A stretch of 44,796 nt of DNA from assembly GCF_015845845.1 (NCBI RefSeq), contig NZ_LDIG01000072.1:1-44796 (forward strand), read 5' to 3'. The stretch comes from Paenibacillus dendritiformis (GTDB taxonomy: Bacteria > Bacillota > Bacilli > Paenibacillales > Paenibacillaceae). The notes beneath the pieces were generated by a model that ran no database searches, was not told where the DNA came from, and worked only from the letters and a program-made list of their open reading frames with translations. A program made the position numbers and the translations under genes. Numbering within the stretch: position 1 is the stretch's first letter; each line of letters starts with the position of its first letter. This document shows, one piece after another, positions 24,729 to 34,536 of the stretch.

Positions 24729-27047
24729 TTACCGCTTCGCCGACGCGGAACGGGCCTGCCGGACCGACACCGTCGCTTCCACCATATGCTTGAGCGCAGC
24801 AACGGTCTCCGGCTCATTGCGCGTCTTGAGTCCGCAATCCGGGTTGATCCAGAACGACTCGGCAGGCAGCACCGTCAGCGCGGTCTCGATGAACCGTCCG
24901 ATCTCCTCGACCGACGGAACGCGCGGGCTGTGAATATCATAGACGCCCAGCCCAATGCCGAGCTCATACCGCTCCTTCCGCAGCGTGTCGACCATGTCAC
25001 CGCCGCTGCGCGCCGTCTCCAGCGAGATAACATCCGCATCCATGCGGCGAATCGTCTCCACCATATCGGAGAAGTCGCAATAGCACATATGCGTATGAAT
25101 CTGCGTATCCGGACCGGCTCCGTTCGTCGCCAGCAGGAACGCGAGCACCGCCCATTCCCGGTAGCGCGCCGCATCCTCCGGCTTCAGGGGCATCCCTTCC
25201 TTCACGGCCGGCTCATCGACCTGGATCATGCCGATTCCCGCCTGCTCCAGCTCCCGAATCTCCTGGCGCAGCGCGTAAGCCAGCTGATAAGCGCACTGCT
25301 CGCGCGGAACGTCGTCGCGCACGAAGGACCAGTTGAGAATCGTGACCGGCCCGGTAAGCATTCCCTTCACGGGACGCTTCGTCAATGATTGGGCATATGC
25401 CGTCTCCGCGACGGTCATCGCTTCGCGGAAGGCGACATCGCCGTACAGAATCGGCGGCTTGACACAGCGGGAGCCATATGACTGCACCCATCCGAACTTC
25501 GTGAAGACGAAGCCGGCCAGCTTCTCCCCGAAATATTCGACCATGTCCGTCCGCTCAAATTCCCCGTGCACAAGCACATCGAGGCCAATCTCTTCCTGAA
25601 TCCGCAGCCAACGCCCGATTTCTTGGCGCAGGAACGACTCATACGCCTCGGCGCTCCATTCTCCCTTGCGGAAGCGGAGCCGCGCCTTGCGAATCTCGGC
25701 CGTCTGCGGAAGACTGCCGATCGTCGTCGTCGGCAGCAGCGGCAGCTCCGGCCAACGGCGGCGATGCGCCTCGCGACGCTGCTCATACGGCGCGCGGCGG
25801 CCGCCATCGGCCTCCGCCTCCCGGATGAGGCGCTCCACCGCCTCGACGGCCTGCGGACGCTTCCGCGCCGGCTCCTCGCGCCAGGCGAGCACGTCGGCCG
25901 CGCTCGCTGCCAACTGCGCGGCGCTCTCCGCCGTCGGCTCGGACAGATGGGCGGCCAGACGCGCCGTCTCGGCCAGCTTCTCGTCCGCGAACGCGAGCGC
26001 GCCGCGAATATAGCCCGGCAGATCTTGCTCCCGCTCTGCCGTCAACGGCACGTGCAGCAGACTGCAGGACGGCTGCACGATCCAGTGCGAGCGCGGCACG
26101 ATCGGCTCAATCGACTCCAGCCAGGTTGCCGCGGCAAGCAGGTCGGTCCGCCAAATATTGCGACCGTCGATGATGCCGAAGGCGATGCGTTTCCCGGTCG
26201 GAACCCCGGTCTGGCGAAGCGCCGCTTCGTTCCGCTCCCTCCCGTGAACGAAGTCGAGGCCGCAGACATCGGCCGGGAGCTGCAGGAACGAATCGAGTCC
26301 CGAGACCGAATCGAAGTATGTCTGCACCCAGAGGGTCAAGCCCGGCGCCGCTTGGCGGAGCCGCTCGTACACGGCTTGGGCCGCCTGCCAATCGTCCGCC
26401 GTCATCGGCCTCACGAACGCCGGCTCATCGAGCTGCACGCAGGAGACCCCTTCCGCCTCCAGCTCATGCAACATCCGTCCGTACACCTCGGCGAACTGAT
26501 CAAGCACCTGCCGGCGCTCGCCTTGCGGGATGCCTTTGATGAAGCGGACATAGGTGTACGGGCCGACTAGGATCGGCTTCCCTTCGATGCCCAGCTTCTC
26601 CTTCGCTTTCCGGTACGAGGCGAGCGGCCGGTTCTCGGTCAGCACCGGCCCCTTCCCTTCCCATTCCGGAACGATATAATGGTAGTTCGTGTTGAACCAT
26701 TTGGTCATCTCGCAGGCGACCGCTTTCTCCGTGCCCCGCGCAAGCGCGAACATCAAGTCCGCCGTAACCGGTCCGCCCTCATAGCCGAACCGCTCCGGGA
26801 TCAGTCCGAACATGGCCGTCATGTCGAGAACATGATCGTACCAGGAGAAATCATTGACCGGAATATAGTCGATGCCTTCCTCCTTCAGCTTCGCGAGACG
26901 AAGCAGCTCGATCCGCTCCATCTCCGCCTCCAGCTCGCCTCGCGTCAGCTTGCCTGCCCAATACTGCTCCAACGCCTTCTTCCACTCCCGGTCGTATCCG
27001 ATGCGCGGATACCCGGACACACTCGTCATCACTTGCCCTTTCGCCAT
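24729..27047 (-). CDS. metE: Cobalamin-independent methionine synthase
   Basis: This 772-residue enzyme transfers the methyl group of 5-methyltetrahydropteroyl-tri-glutamate to homocysteine in the cytoplasm. It has the two-barrel layout: an N-terminal GYPRIGYDREWKKALE half, and a C-terminal catalytic half from LPTTTIGSLPQT onward. Zinc ligands are visible as the His and Cys of HTHMCYCDFSD and the Cys of NPDCGLKTR; HGEFERTDMVEYFGE is also conserved. The ATG at 27047 has GGAG 7 bases upstream. A cobalamin riboswitch and terminator lie upstream, so it should be repressed when B12 is available for MetH. It is complete and of normal length. Confidence 0.97.
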   Translation of the reverse strand: MAKGQVMTSVSGYPRIGYDREWKKALEQYWAGKLTRGELEAEMERIELLRLAKLKEEGIDYIPVNDFSWYDHVLDMTAMFGLIPERFGYEGGPVTADLMFALARGTEKAVACEMTKWFNTNYHYIVPEWEGKGPVLTENRPLASYRKAKEKLGIEGKPILVGPYTYVRFIKGIPQGERRQVLDQFAEVYGRMLHELEAEGVSCVQLDEPAFVRPMTADDWQAAQAVYERLRQAAPGLTLWVQTYFDSVSGLDSFLQLPADVCGLDFVHGRERNEAALRQTGVPTGKRIAFGIIDGRNIWRTDLLAAATWLESIEPIVPRSHWIVQPSCSLLHVPLTAEREQDLPGYIRGALAFADEKLAETARLAAHLSEPTAESAAQLAASAADVLAWREEPARKRPQAVEAVERLIREAEADGGRRAPYEQRREAHRRRWPELPLLPTTTIGSLPQTAEIRKARLRFRKGEWSAEAYESFLRQEIGRWLRIQEEIGLDVLVHGEFERTDMVEYFGEKLAGFVFTKFGWVQSYGSRCVKPPILYGDVAFREAMTVAETAYAQSLTKRPVKGMLTGPVTILNWSFVRDDVPREQCAYQLAYALRQEIRELEQAGIGMIQVDEPAVKEGMPLKPEDAARYREWAVLAFLLATNGAGPDTQIHTHMCYCDFSDMVETIRRMDADVISLETARSGGDMVDTLRKERYELGIGLGVYDIHSPRVPSVEEIGRFIETALTVLPAESFWINPDCGLKTRNEPETVAALKHMVEATVSVRQARSASAKR

Positions 27048-27224
27048 GTCGCGTCTCCTCTCCTTAATGCGGAACTTCCTACCGGGAGTACAGGGACTAT
27101 TAAATCAATAATTCTTATCTGTTAACAAGGAATTAAAATCGCAATGCACCCCTGCCGCAGGTCTTTACGCTCCTTCTGGACCGGCTGTCCCCGGCCTGGA
27201 CGCAGATGGCCGCTATCCTTATGC

Positions 27225-27263
27225 GCAAAAAAGGACATCTCTGCCATAGGCATAGAGATGTCC
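27225..27263 (-). terminator. Riboswitch terminator before metE
   Basis: GGACATCTCT pairs with AGAGATGTCC around a short inner stem-loop, then T6. It lies ~110 bases downstream of the B12 box, making it the likely OFF switch. Confidence 0.9.
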
Positions 27264-27374
27264 GCAAACGTCCATAACGGAGCAATGAATAAGACCCGAC
27301 CTGGCACATGCGTGCATGCGAACCGAGTTATCCAGTCTACGAACACTTCCCTATCTCCCGTAGGTACAAACAGT

Positions 27375-27556
27375 GCTGTCAGAACAGGCAGGTCTCCTGG
27401 CTTCAGCGTCATCGGTGGCGGCAGCCTTCCCGGTCGTTCGACCAGTGGCTTTCCAAGCCGCACCTCGTCTGTTACAGTGGCGGGACCGCGCCGGCTTCGA
27501 ACCGGCTTCCCTATTAAGCTCTGCCGTTACGCAAAGCACCTGTTCCCCTTATGTTG
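27375..27556 (-). promoter_or_regulatory. Cobalamin riboswitch of metE
   Basis: Reading leftward, the order matches the B12 aptamer: GGTGCTTTGCGTAACGGCAG, AATAGGGAAGCCGGT, CCCGCCACTGTAAC, GAAAGCCACTG, GGGAAGG, and the B12 box AGCCAGGAGACCTGCC (27402-27387). A terminator follows and then metE. Binding of adenosyl- or other cobalamin should terminate transcription. The 3' boundary is approximate. Confidence 0.93.
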
Positions 27557-27603
27557 TTGAATCGGACTGCGCCTCAGCACAGGCCGCAGTCCGATTGAGA
27601 ATG

Positions 27604-27632
27604 ATTATATACGCAAGCGCGCGGAATGACAA
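27604..27632 (-). promoter_or_regulatory. Sigma-A promoter of the metE riboswitch transcript
   Basis: TTGTCA (27632-27627), a 17-base spacer and TATAAT (27609-27604) lie ~50 bp upstream of the cobalamin aptamer on the minus strand. Confidence 0.88.
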
Positions 27633-27671
27633 GTACTTTTTGCCAATGGTTCCCTGTCGCGGACTTGCCCG

Positions 27672-27962
27672 TCAGATCGTCATTCCGTCATGGACGATGA
27701 CGATATCCTCGCCGTTCGCATCCAGCACCAGCTCGCGGTTGTCCAGGAACCACAGATCGTTCTCCTCCATGAAGAACGTAATTCCCTCTACGGTCTCCGA
27801 CACCGCCGGATGCCGCGGCTGATCCTTCATAATCCCGAAGGAATAGGGACCGGATGCGCTGAATCCGCTGTATCGCACGAAGATGCGCACGGTATCCCCT
27901 GCTGAATAGCCCCAATCTGATTGAAAGCGTTGAATCGCTTCCGCTGTCACCCGTAAGTGCAT
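27672..27962 (-). CDS. HesB/IscA-fold protein without cysteines (YneR-like)
   Basis: This 96-residue protein has the HesB/IscA beta-rich fold: MHLRVTAEAIQRFQ, DTVRIFVRYSGFS, and FFMEENDLWFLD. Real A-type Fe-S carriers need three conserved Cys; none is present anywhere in this protein. It therefore belongs to the Cys-free side branch represented by YneR in Bacillus. Cluster carriage is unlikely and the role is unknown. It stands alone between metE and copA. The start at 27962 matches the family. Confidence 0.85.
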   Translation of the reverse strand: MHLRVTAEAIQRFQSDWGYSAGDTVRIFVRYSGFSASGPYSFGIMKDQPRHPAVSETVEGITFFMEENDLWFLDNRELVLDANGEDIVIVHDGMTI

Positions 27963-28039
27963 GCTCGTTCCCCCTCATTCTAATGACCGTAATCCGATCA
28001 TACCATGCGGGCACGGCGTTGAAAACCTCGACTTTCCGG

Positions 28040-30442
28040 TTACAGCTTGACGCGCTGCAGCCGGAGCGCATTGAGCACGACCGATACGGAGCTGAAGGCC
28101 ATCGCCGCTCCCGCAAGCCAAGGAGCCAGCAGGCCGGCCGCCGCCACCGGGATGCCGAGACTGTTGTAGACGAGCGCCCAGAACAGATTCTGCTTGATAT
28201 TCCGCATCGTCCGCCGGCTCATCTCCATCGCGTCGGCGATGCCGTTCAAGTCTCCGCGCATCAGCGTCACGCCGGCCGTCTCCATGGCCACATCCGTGCC
28301 CGTGCCGATTGCGAACCCGATATCCGCCGCCGCGAGCGCCGGCGCGTCGTTGATGCCGTCGCCCACCATGGCGACGACGGCGCCATTCTGCTGCAGCTCG
28401 CGGACATGCTGCGCCTTCTGTTCGGGAAGGACCTCGGCGAACACGTCGTCCAGCCCGACCTGGGCGGCGATGGCACGCGCCGTTCGCTCATTGTCCCCCG
28501 TCATCATGACGACGCGGATGCCCATGCCGTGCAGGCGGCTGATCGCGGCCTTCGATGATGCCTTCACCTGATCCGCTACGGCCACGATCCCTTCCCAGCG
28601 CCCGTCAACCGCGAAGAGCATCGCCGTCTTGCCTTCGATCTCCAGCCGCTGCAGCTCCGCTTCGGCTTCCGCCGCATCAATGCCCTGCTTCCGCAGCAGG
28701 TTCCGCGTGCCGATGACGATCTCATGCCCGTCAACCCGGGCCATAATGCCGAAGCCGGGCTCCGCCTGGAACGATTCCGGCGTGATGGCCGCCAGGCCGC
28801 GGGCGTCAAGGCCCTTCACGATCGCCTGGGCGAGCGGGTGCTCGGACCGCCGTTCGGCGGCTGCGACCCAGATCGCCAGCTCTTGCTCTCGTTCCGGATC
28901 GATCACGATGAAATCGGTCAGGGAAGGCTCGCCCTCGGTGACGGTGCCCGTCTTGTCAAGCACGACGGTCTGGACCCGGTACGCCCCTTCCAGCTGCTCG
29001 CCTCCGCGGAAGAGGATCCCGTATTCCGCGGCACGCCCCGTTCCCGCCATGATCGAGGTCGGCGTAGCCAGACCCAATGCGCAAGGACAGGCGATCACGA
29101 GCACGGCAATCAGCTTCTCCAGCGCCTCCCCGAAGTTGCCCGGCGCAATGGCGAAGTACCAGAGGCCGAAGACGATGACGGCGATACCGACGACGATGGG
29201 AACGAAGACCCCGGATATTTTGTCGGCAATGCGCTGTATCGGCGCCTTCGAGCCTTGCGCTTCCTCGACGATGCGGATGATTTGCGCCAGCGCGGTCTCG
29301 GCGCCGACCTGCGTCGCTTCCATCGTGAAGGCGCCCTGCGCGTTCACCGTCGCCCCGTACACGCGGTCGCCCGGCTGCTTCTCGACCGGGACGCTCTCGC
29401 CGGTCAGCATCGATTCATCGACGGTCGACGTACCATCGATCACGATGCCGTCGACCGGTATTTTCGAACCGGGGCGCACGATGACGCGGTCACCGACCTG
29501 CACGTCATCCACCGGCACCTCTTGCTCGATGCCGTCGCGGATAACGGTGGCCGTCTTCGCCCGCAGGCCGATCAAGGCGCGTATCGCCTGCGAAGAGCGG
29601 CCCTTGGCCGCCGCTTCGAACCATTTTCCGAGCAGGATAAGCGTAATCAGCACCGCACTCGTCTCGAAGTACATGTCCGGATGATGAGATCCCCCCCGTA
29701 CCCATTCCCATACGAGATAGACGCTGTAGAAATAGGCCGCCGATGTCCCGAGCGCCACGAGCACGTCCATATTTGCGCTGCCGTTGCGCAGCGCCTTGTA
29801 CGCCCCGCTGTAGAAGCGGGCGCCAATAATGAACTGGACGGGCGCGGCCAATATCATCTGCACCCATGGGTTCATGAACCATTCCGGCACCCAGATCCAC
29901 GAGGTGAAGGAGAAATGCCCTGCCATCGACCAGAGCAGCGGCACCGACAGGATAGCGGAGACGATGAACGAATTGCGCAGCCGCACCGCAGTCCGGTTCG
30001 GCGCCGCCTCCGCCCCCGCTTCGCCCGTCTTCACCTTGCCCTTATAGCCGAGCTGCTCGATCTTGCGCAATAGATCTTCGGGACGCAAGCCGGTGAAGGT
30101 AATGCGGGCCGATTCGGCGGCCAGATTGACATTGGCGGAATCGACCCCCGGCAGACGCTTCAACCCTTTCTCAATCCGGGTCGCGCACGCCGCGCAGGTC
30201 ATCCCTTCGATGTCCACATCAAGCGTCTCCGCCGGAACCTTGTAGCCCAGCTTCTCGATCTTGTCCGTTACCTCCTGAAGCGAGAGCTGTCCGTCGTCAT
30301 ATTCCACCGTCGCTAGCTCTGCCGCCAAATTCACGTTCGCCTTCACGACGCCGTCCATCCGGCTCAGCCCCTTTTCGATCCGGGTCGCGCAAGCGGCGCA
30401 GGTCATGCCTTCGATTTTGACGGTCTGCTGCTTGGATGCCAT
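28040..30442 (-). CDS. copA: Copper-exporting P-type ATPase
   Basis: This 800-residue Cu(I) pump uses ATP to export copper across the membrane. It has two N-terminal heavy-metal domains, each [15 protein letters not shown] (Cys15/18 and Cys83/86). Eight membrane helices follow, then MLTGESVP in the actuator, the intramembrane CPC in [13 protein letters not shown], the phosphorylated Asp in [18 protein letters not shown], and [11 protein letters not shown]. It lies downstream of csoR and copZ with its own CsoR-like operator after a terminator. CopZ should deliver Cu(I) to it. Confidence 0.98.
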   Translation of the reverse strand: MASKQQTVKIEGMTCAACATRIEKGLSRMDGVVKANVNLAAELATVEYDDGQLSLQEVTDKIEKLGYKVPAETLDVDIEGMTCAACATRIEKGLKRLPGVDSANVNLAAESARITFTGLRPEDLLRKIEQLGYKGKVKTGEAGAEAAPNRTAVRLRNSFIVSAILSVPLLWSMAGHFSFTSWIWVPEWFMNPWVQMILAAPVQFIIGARFYSGAYKALRNGSANMDVLVALGTSAAYFYSVYLVWEWVRGGSHHPDMYFETSAVLITLILLGKWFEAAAKGRSSQAIRALIGLRAKTATVIRDGIEQEVPVDDVQVGDRVIVRPGSKIPVDGIVIDGTSTVDESMLTGESVPVEKQPGDRVYGATVNAQGAFTMEATQVGAETALAQIIRIVEEAQGSKAPIQRIADKISGVFVPIVVGIAVIVFGLWYFAIAPGNFGEALEKLIAVLVIACPCALGLATPTSIMAGTGRAAEYGILFRGGEQLEGAYRVQTVVLDKTGTVTEGEPSLTDFIVIDPEREQELAIWVAAAERRSEHPLAQAIVKGLDARGLAAITPESFQAEPGFGIMARVDGHEIVIGTRNLLRKQGIDAAEAEAELQRLEIEGKTAMLFAVDGRWEGIVAVADQVKASSKAAISRLHGMGIRVVMMTGDNERTARAIAAQVGLDDVFAEVLPEQKAQHVRELQQNGAVVAMVGDGINDAPALAAADIGFAIGTGTDVAMETAGVTLMRGDLNGIADAMEMSRRTMRNIKQNLFWALVYNSLGIPVAAAGLLAPWLAGAAMAFSSVSVVLNALRLQRVKL

Positions 30443-30465
30443 TCTGTCTCACTCCTTTTGTTCAG

Positions 30466-30484
30466 TATACCCCTATACCCTATA
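30466..30484 (-). promoter_or_regulatory. CsoR-type operator upstream of copA
   Basis: On the minus strand TATAGGGTATAGGGGTATAC is a pseudo-palindrome of the GTATA/GGGG type bound by CsoR, 20-40 bases upstream of the copA start. It repeats the arrangement seen before csoR (31243-31260), so copA probably has a second, copper-induced promoter. Confidence 0.75.
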
Positions 30485-30492
30485 TTGGAATC

Positions 30493-30519
30493 GAAAAAGA
30501 AAACTCCCCGCAAGGAGTT
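30493..30519 (-). terminator. Terminator between copZ and copA
   Basis: AACTCC pairs with GGAGTT across a six-base loop, followed by TTCTTTTT. It separates csoR-copZ from copA and explains the second operator. Confidence 0.75.
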
Positions 30520-30564
30520 CCTGTATCACGGATGATGCGAGCCTCCCAACTCCGGTTCGCCGGC

Positions 30565-30768
30565 TTAGGAGACGACGTCGTAGCCTTGATCCTCGATCGC
30601 TTCGCGGATCTTCTCCGGCTGAACCTTCGCCGCATCGTACGTAATCTTCACCTGCTTGGAGCCGAGATCGACCTGCGCCTCGCCGCCGGCCTCCCGCACC
30701 GCCTTCTCGACCGCCTGCTTGCAATGTCCGCATGTCATGCCTTCCACTTTCCAAGTTACTTCAGTCAT
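30565..30768 (-). CDS. copZ: Copper chaperone CopZ
   Basis: This 67-residue ferredoxin-like HMA protein has the Cu(I)-binding motif GMTCGHCKQAVE (Cys at residues ~13 and 16). It carries Cu(I) to the N-terminal domains of CopA. The ATG at 30768 (MTEVTWKVEGM) follows GAGGAGG; an upstream in-frame Met at 30828 adds unrelated residues. It follows csoR by 66 bp. The gene is complete. Confidence 0.96.
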   Translation of the reverse strand: MTEVTWKVEGMTCGHCKQAVEKAVREAGGEAQVDLGSKQVKITYDAAKVQPEKIREAIEDQGYDVVS

Positions 30769-30834
30769 TGTCAATTCCTCCTCAGAATGGATTAGAGGCT
30801 GCGCAAATGGTCCGACCTTTTTGAACACGCCCTA

Positions 30835-31212
30835 TTATTTCAATAATTTGTGTATCGTAACCAGCAGCTCGTCAATGACTTCATCATCGCCTTCCTGAAG
30901 CCGTTCGACGACGCAGCTCTTCATATGGCCTTCGAGCAGGAGCCGTCCGACGGAATACAACGCCGATTGAATCGACGCGATCTGATGGAGCACATCATCG
31001 CAATACGTATCCTTGTCGATCATCGACTTGACGCCGCGCACTTGCCCTTCGATGCGGTTCAGACGGTGAATCAGCTTCTTCTTCATCTCGGCCGAATGAT
31101 GGCTCTTCCGTTCGCCCGCTGCCTCCGGACGATGGCAGTCCGTCTCGGCCGCAGCCCCCATGCCGTTGGTTGAATCATCGTTGCTGATAAGCGCGTCTTC
31201 CCGGGAACTCAT
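30835..31212 (-). CDS. csoR: Copper-sensing repressor CsoR
   Basis: This 125-residue CsoR/RcnR-family repressor (DUF156) has the Cu(I) ligands C71 in DTYCDDV and H96, C100 in LEGHMKSCV. The conserved RIEGQVRGVKSMI lies at about residues 53-65. The N-terminal ~40 residues are an unusually long Ser/Glu/His-rich extension compared with B. subtilis CsoR. Start ATG 31212 follows GAGGTGGTG. It should release DNA when Cu(I) binds, inducing itself, copZ and copA. Its own operator sits in its promoter spacer. Confidence 0.95.
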   Translation of the reverse strand: MSSREDALISNDDSTNGMGAAAETDCHRPEAAGERKSHHSAEMKKKLIHRLNRIEGQVRGVKSMIDKDTYCDDVLHQIASIQSALYSVGRLLLEGHMKSCVVERLQEGDDEVIDELLVTIHKLLK

Positions 31213-31234
31213 CTTATCACCACCTCTTGCCTCC

Positions 31235-31263
31235 ATGATAGCATACCCCCCTACCCTATACAA
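31235..31263 (-). promoter_or_regulatory. csoR promoter with CsoR operator in the spacer
   Basis: TTGTAT (31263-31258), a 17-base spacer and TATCAT (31240-31235) form a sigma-A promoter. The spacer is the GC-rich pseudo-palindrome AGGGTAGGGGGGTATGC, matching CsoR sites. Apo-CsoR bound here would occlude RNA polymerase. Confidence 0.85.
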
Positions 31264-31294
31264 TACCTGTTTTCTGATTTATTTTCAATTGAAT

Positions 31295-31324
31295 TTGAAT
31301 TATTACCCCCAAATTGTTTACAAT
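31295..31324 (+). promoter_or_regulatory. Probable sigma-A promoter of ldh
   Basis: TTGAAT (31295-31300), an 18-base spacer and TACAAT (31319-31324) lie ~95 bp before the ldh start. I did not find a clear Rex palindrome (TTGTGA...TCACAA). Confidence 0.6.
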
Positions 31325-31341
31325 TTAAATATTCAGCATGA

Positions 31342-32373
<1,032 letters not shown>

Positions 32374-32378
32374 GCCTG

Positions 32379-32409
32379 AGCGCGCCGGCAATCTGTCCGG
32401 CGCGCTTTG
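32379..32409 (+). terminator. Terminator of ldh
   Basis: AGCGCGCCGG pairs with CCGGCGCGCT around an 8-base loop. It is shared with the convergent P1 peptidase gene. Confidence 0.8.
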
Positions 32410-32414
32410 GCGTT

Positions 32415-33440
32415 TTATTGCGGGGGCTGCGCCGCCCAATCGCGCGCCGCCGGAACCCCTCCCGCGGATTCGGCCGCCGTCACCGCATTGATAATGGCGT
32501 AAGCCAGCGTCTCCGCGGCCCACATGCCGGCGAGATCGACCGAAGCGTCCACGCCCCCTGTCGTCATGGCGAACACCGTATCGCCGTCGAACATCGTGTG
32601 CACCGGAAAGATCGTTCTCGCGAGCCCGTTATGCGCCATCTCCGCCACCTTGTTCATCTCCGTCTTCGTCAGATTGGCGTTGCAGGCGACGACGGCAATC
32701 GTCGTATTGGTGCCCGGCCTCACCGCGGCAAATGGCTTGTCCAATCCGGACAGATAGCGAAGCGGCGCGAGGAAGCTGCCCGACTCGTCGCCCCGCGCTC
32801 CCGCCGCCGTCCCGCCGTGCACCGGATGCCGGATCTCGCCCACCGCGTTCACAGCGACCGCCGCTCCGATGACAAGCCCGTTCGGCAGCTTCACGGAAGC
32901 GGTGCCGAAGCCGCCCTTCATGGCCCGTTCCGGCCCCGCATACTTGCCGACGGTCGCTCCCATGCCCGCCCCGGCATTGCCTTGCGCCGGAGGAGACGAA
33001 GCGGCCGACGCCGCTGCGGCATAGCCCATGGCGGCCGTCGGCGTCACATCGGGCTGGCCGATGGCGAGATCGAACAATATCGCGCCCGGCACGATAGGGA
33101 CCCTCCCTACCCCGACATCCAGCCCGATGCCCCGCTCCGACAAATACCGCATGACGCCGTGAGCGGCTTCGAGCCCGAACACGCTGCCCCCGCTCAGGCA
33201 GATCGCATGGACATGCGGCACCATCGCGGTAGGCTGAAGCAGCTCGGTCTCGCGCGTGCCGGGAGCGGAGCCGCGCACATCGACGCCGCAAACCGCGCCC
33301 TCCTCCGCCAAGATTGCCGTGCAGCCTGTCAGCGCGGCCTCGTCCTGCGCATGGCCGAGCCGAATGCCCGGCACATCCGTGATGCTGCCGGGATAGGGCA
33401 AGGCCTGCTGCGCTTCATGATGTCCGTATTGTGATGTCAT
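32415..33440 (-). CDS. P1-family (S58/DmpA-like) peptidase
   Basis: This 341-residue Ntn-type hydrolase belongs to the DmpA/L-aminopeptidase-D-esterase family. Landmarks are SITDVPGIRLGHA, LSGGSVFGLEAAHGVMRYL, and KGGFGTASV. The self-cleavage region GTNTTIAVVACNANL has Thr as likely nucleophile, and HTMFDGDTVFAMTTG follows. The mature enzyme would be two chains, cut before that Thr. It is cytosolic, with no signal peptide. Specificity (D- or beta-aminoacyl) is unknown. Confidence 0.92.
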   Translation of the reverse strand: MTSQYGHHEAQQALPYPGSITDVPGIRLGHAQDEAALTGCTAILAEEGAVCGVDVRGSAPGTRETELLQPTAMVPHVHAICLSGGSVFGLEAAHGVMRYLSERGIGLDVGVGRVPIVPGAILFDLAIGQPDVTPTAAMGYAAAASAASSPPAQGNAGAGMGATVGKYAGPERAMKGGFGTASVKLPNGLVIGAAVAVNAVGEIRHPVHGGTAAGARGDESGSFLAPLRYLSGLDKPFAAVRPGTNTTIAVVACNANLTKTEMNKVAEMAHNGLARTIFPVHTMFDGDTVFAMTTGGVDASVDLAGMWAAETLAYAIINAVTAAESAGGVPAARDWAAQPPQ

Positions 33441-33599
33441 ATATGAACTTCCCCTTCCGCCTGTCGAAATGATCCTTTCTATAGCTTCGCGATAGCGGCC
33501 GCCTCCTCCTTTTTTTCGGAACGAGATCGGCTCTGTGTTGCCCTTCGAACCGGCCCGGCCCGCGGTAGCAGGCTCCAGGTGCCCGCCCGCAAGAAATGG

Positions 33600-33628
33600 T
33601 TGCTCTCCACGGCCGTTCTGGTCATAAT
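33600..33628 (+). promoter_or_regulatory. Sigma-A promoter of the nitrilase-GNAT-GNAT operon
   Basis: TTGCTC, a 17-base spacer and CATAAT (33623-33628) lie 40 bp before the first ATG. Confidence 0.65.
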
Positions 33629-33667
33629 GAGAGAGATCTTTATTTTTTCCTTGTTGGAGGTGTTCCT

Positions 33668-34522
33668 ATGAAAATGCGCGTATCTGCCGTCCAGTACCAT
33701 CTGCATACGATCGCATCCTTTGATGAGTTCGCGAGACAGGTAGAGCACTATATCCGGACCGCAGCAGAATTCGAGGCTGAATTCCTGCTCTTTCCCGAGT
33801 TCATCACGACCCAGCTCATGTCGATTGGAACCGAAGAGCGCGAGGCGCTCGCGATCGGCGAGCTTCCGGGCTATACCGAAGCCTACCTTGAGCTGTTCAC
33901 CCGCTTGGCCAAGCAGTACGGTATGTATCTGATCGGGGGCACCCATGTTATCGAGCGGGAAGGCAAGCTGTACAATATGGCTCACCTGTTCCGCCCTGAC
34001 GGCACCGTCGAGGAGCAGGCGAAGCTCCATATTACCCCGACCGAAGTCTCGGAATGGAATATGGCGGCCGGGGAGGGCGTGCGCGTCTTCCATACAGAAA
34101 AGGGCACTATCGCCATTCTCACCTGTTATGATATCGAATTTCCCGAGATCGTCCGCATGGTGCGCGCCCAAGGGGCCGATGTCATCTTCTGCCCGTCATG
34201 CACCGATGACCGGCAGGGCTTCTACCGGGTCCGCTACTGCTGCCATGCCCGGGCGATCGAGAACCAAGTATACGTCGTCGCGACCGGAACCGTCGGCTCC
34301 TTGCCGACCGTTGATTTCATGCGGGCCAATTTCGGCCAGGCGGCCGTTATCGCCCCGAACGACATCCCGTTCCCGCCGCGCGGCATTCTCGTCGAAGGAG
34401 AATTCAACAACGATATGATCGTGACCGCGGATCTGGATCTGTCCTTGCTGAAGCAGGTAAGAGAACGCGGCTCTGTAACGACATGGCGCGATCGCCGCAC
34501 GGATCTGTACCCGGATTGGTAA
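33668..34522 (+). CDS. Carbon-nitrogen hydrolase (nitrilase superfamily)
   Basis: This 284-residue amidase-type protein has the Glu-Lys-Cys triad: Glu in LLFPEFITT, Lys in EQAKLHITPTE and Cys in ILTCYDIEFPE. The C-terminal CSCTDD...RVRYCCHARAIENQ and VVATGTVG complete the fold. It hydrolyses a C-N bond in an unknown amide. GGAGG precedes the ATG. A GNAT acetyltransferase gene starts 15 bp after the stop, and a second GNAT-like gene follows. In some Bacillus proteins (YhcX type) a GNAT and a nitrilase domain are fused; here they are split, with the order reversed. This suggests a shared substrate. Confidence 0.92.
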   Translation: MKMRVSAVQYHLHTIASFDEFARQVEHYIRTAAEFEAEFLLFPEFITTQLMSIGTEEREALAIGELPGYTEAYLELFTRLAKQYGMYLIGGTHVIEREGKLYNMAHLFRPDGTVEEQAKLHITPTEVSEWNMAAGEGVRVFHTEKGTIAILTCYDIEFPEIVRMVRAQGADVIFCPSCTDDRQGFYRVRYCCHARAIENQVYVVATGTVGSLPTVDFMRANFGQAAVIAPNDIPFPPRGILVEGEFNNDMIVTADLDLSLLKQVRERGSVTTWRDRRTDLYPDW

Positions 34523-34536
34523 AGGGGGCGGCGACA

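Noticed and set aside
28724-30073. A 449-residue plus-strand frame opposite copA
   Set aside because: Antisense of the copper ATPase; no family motifs.
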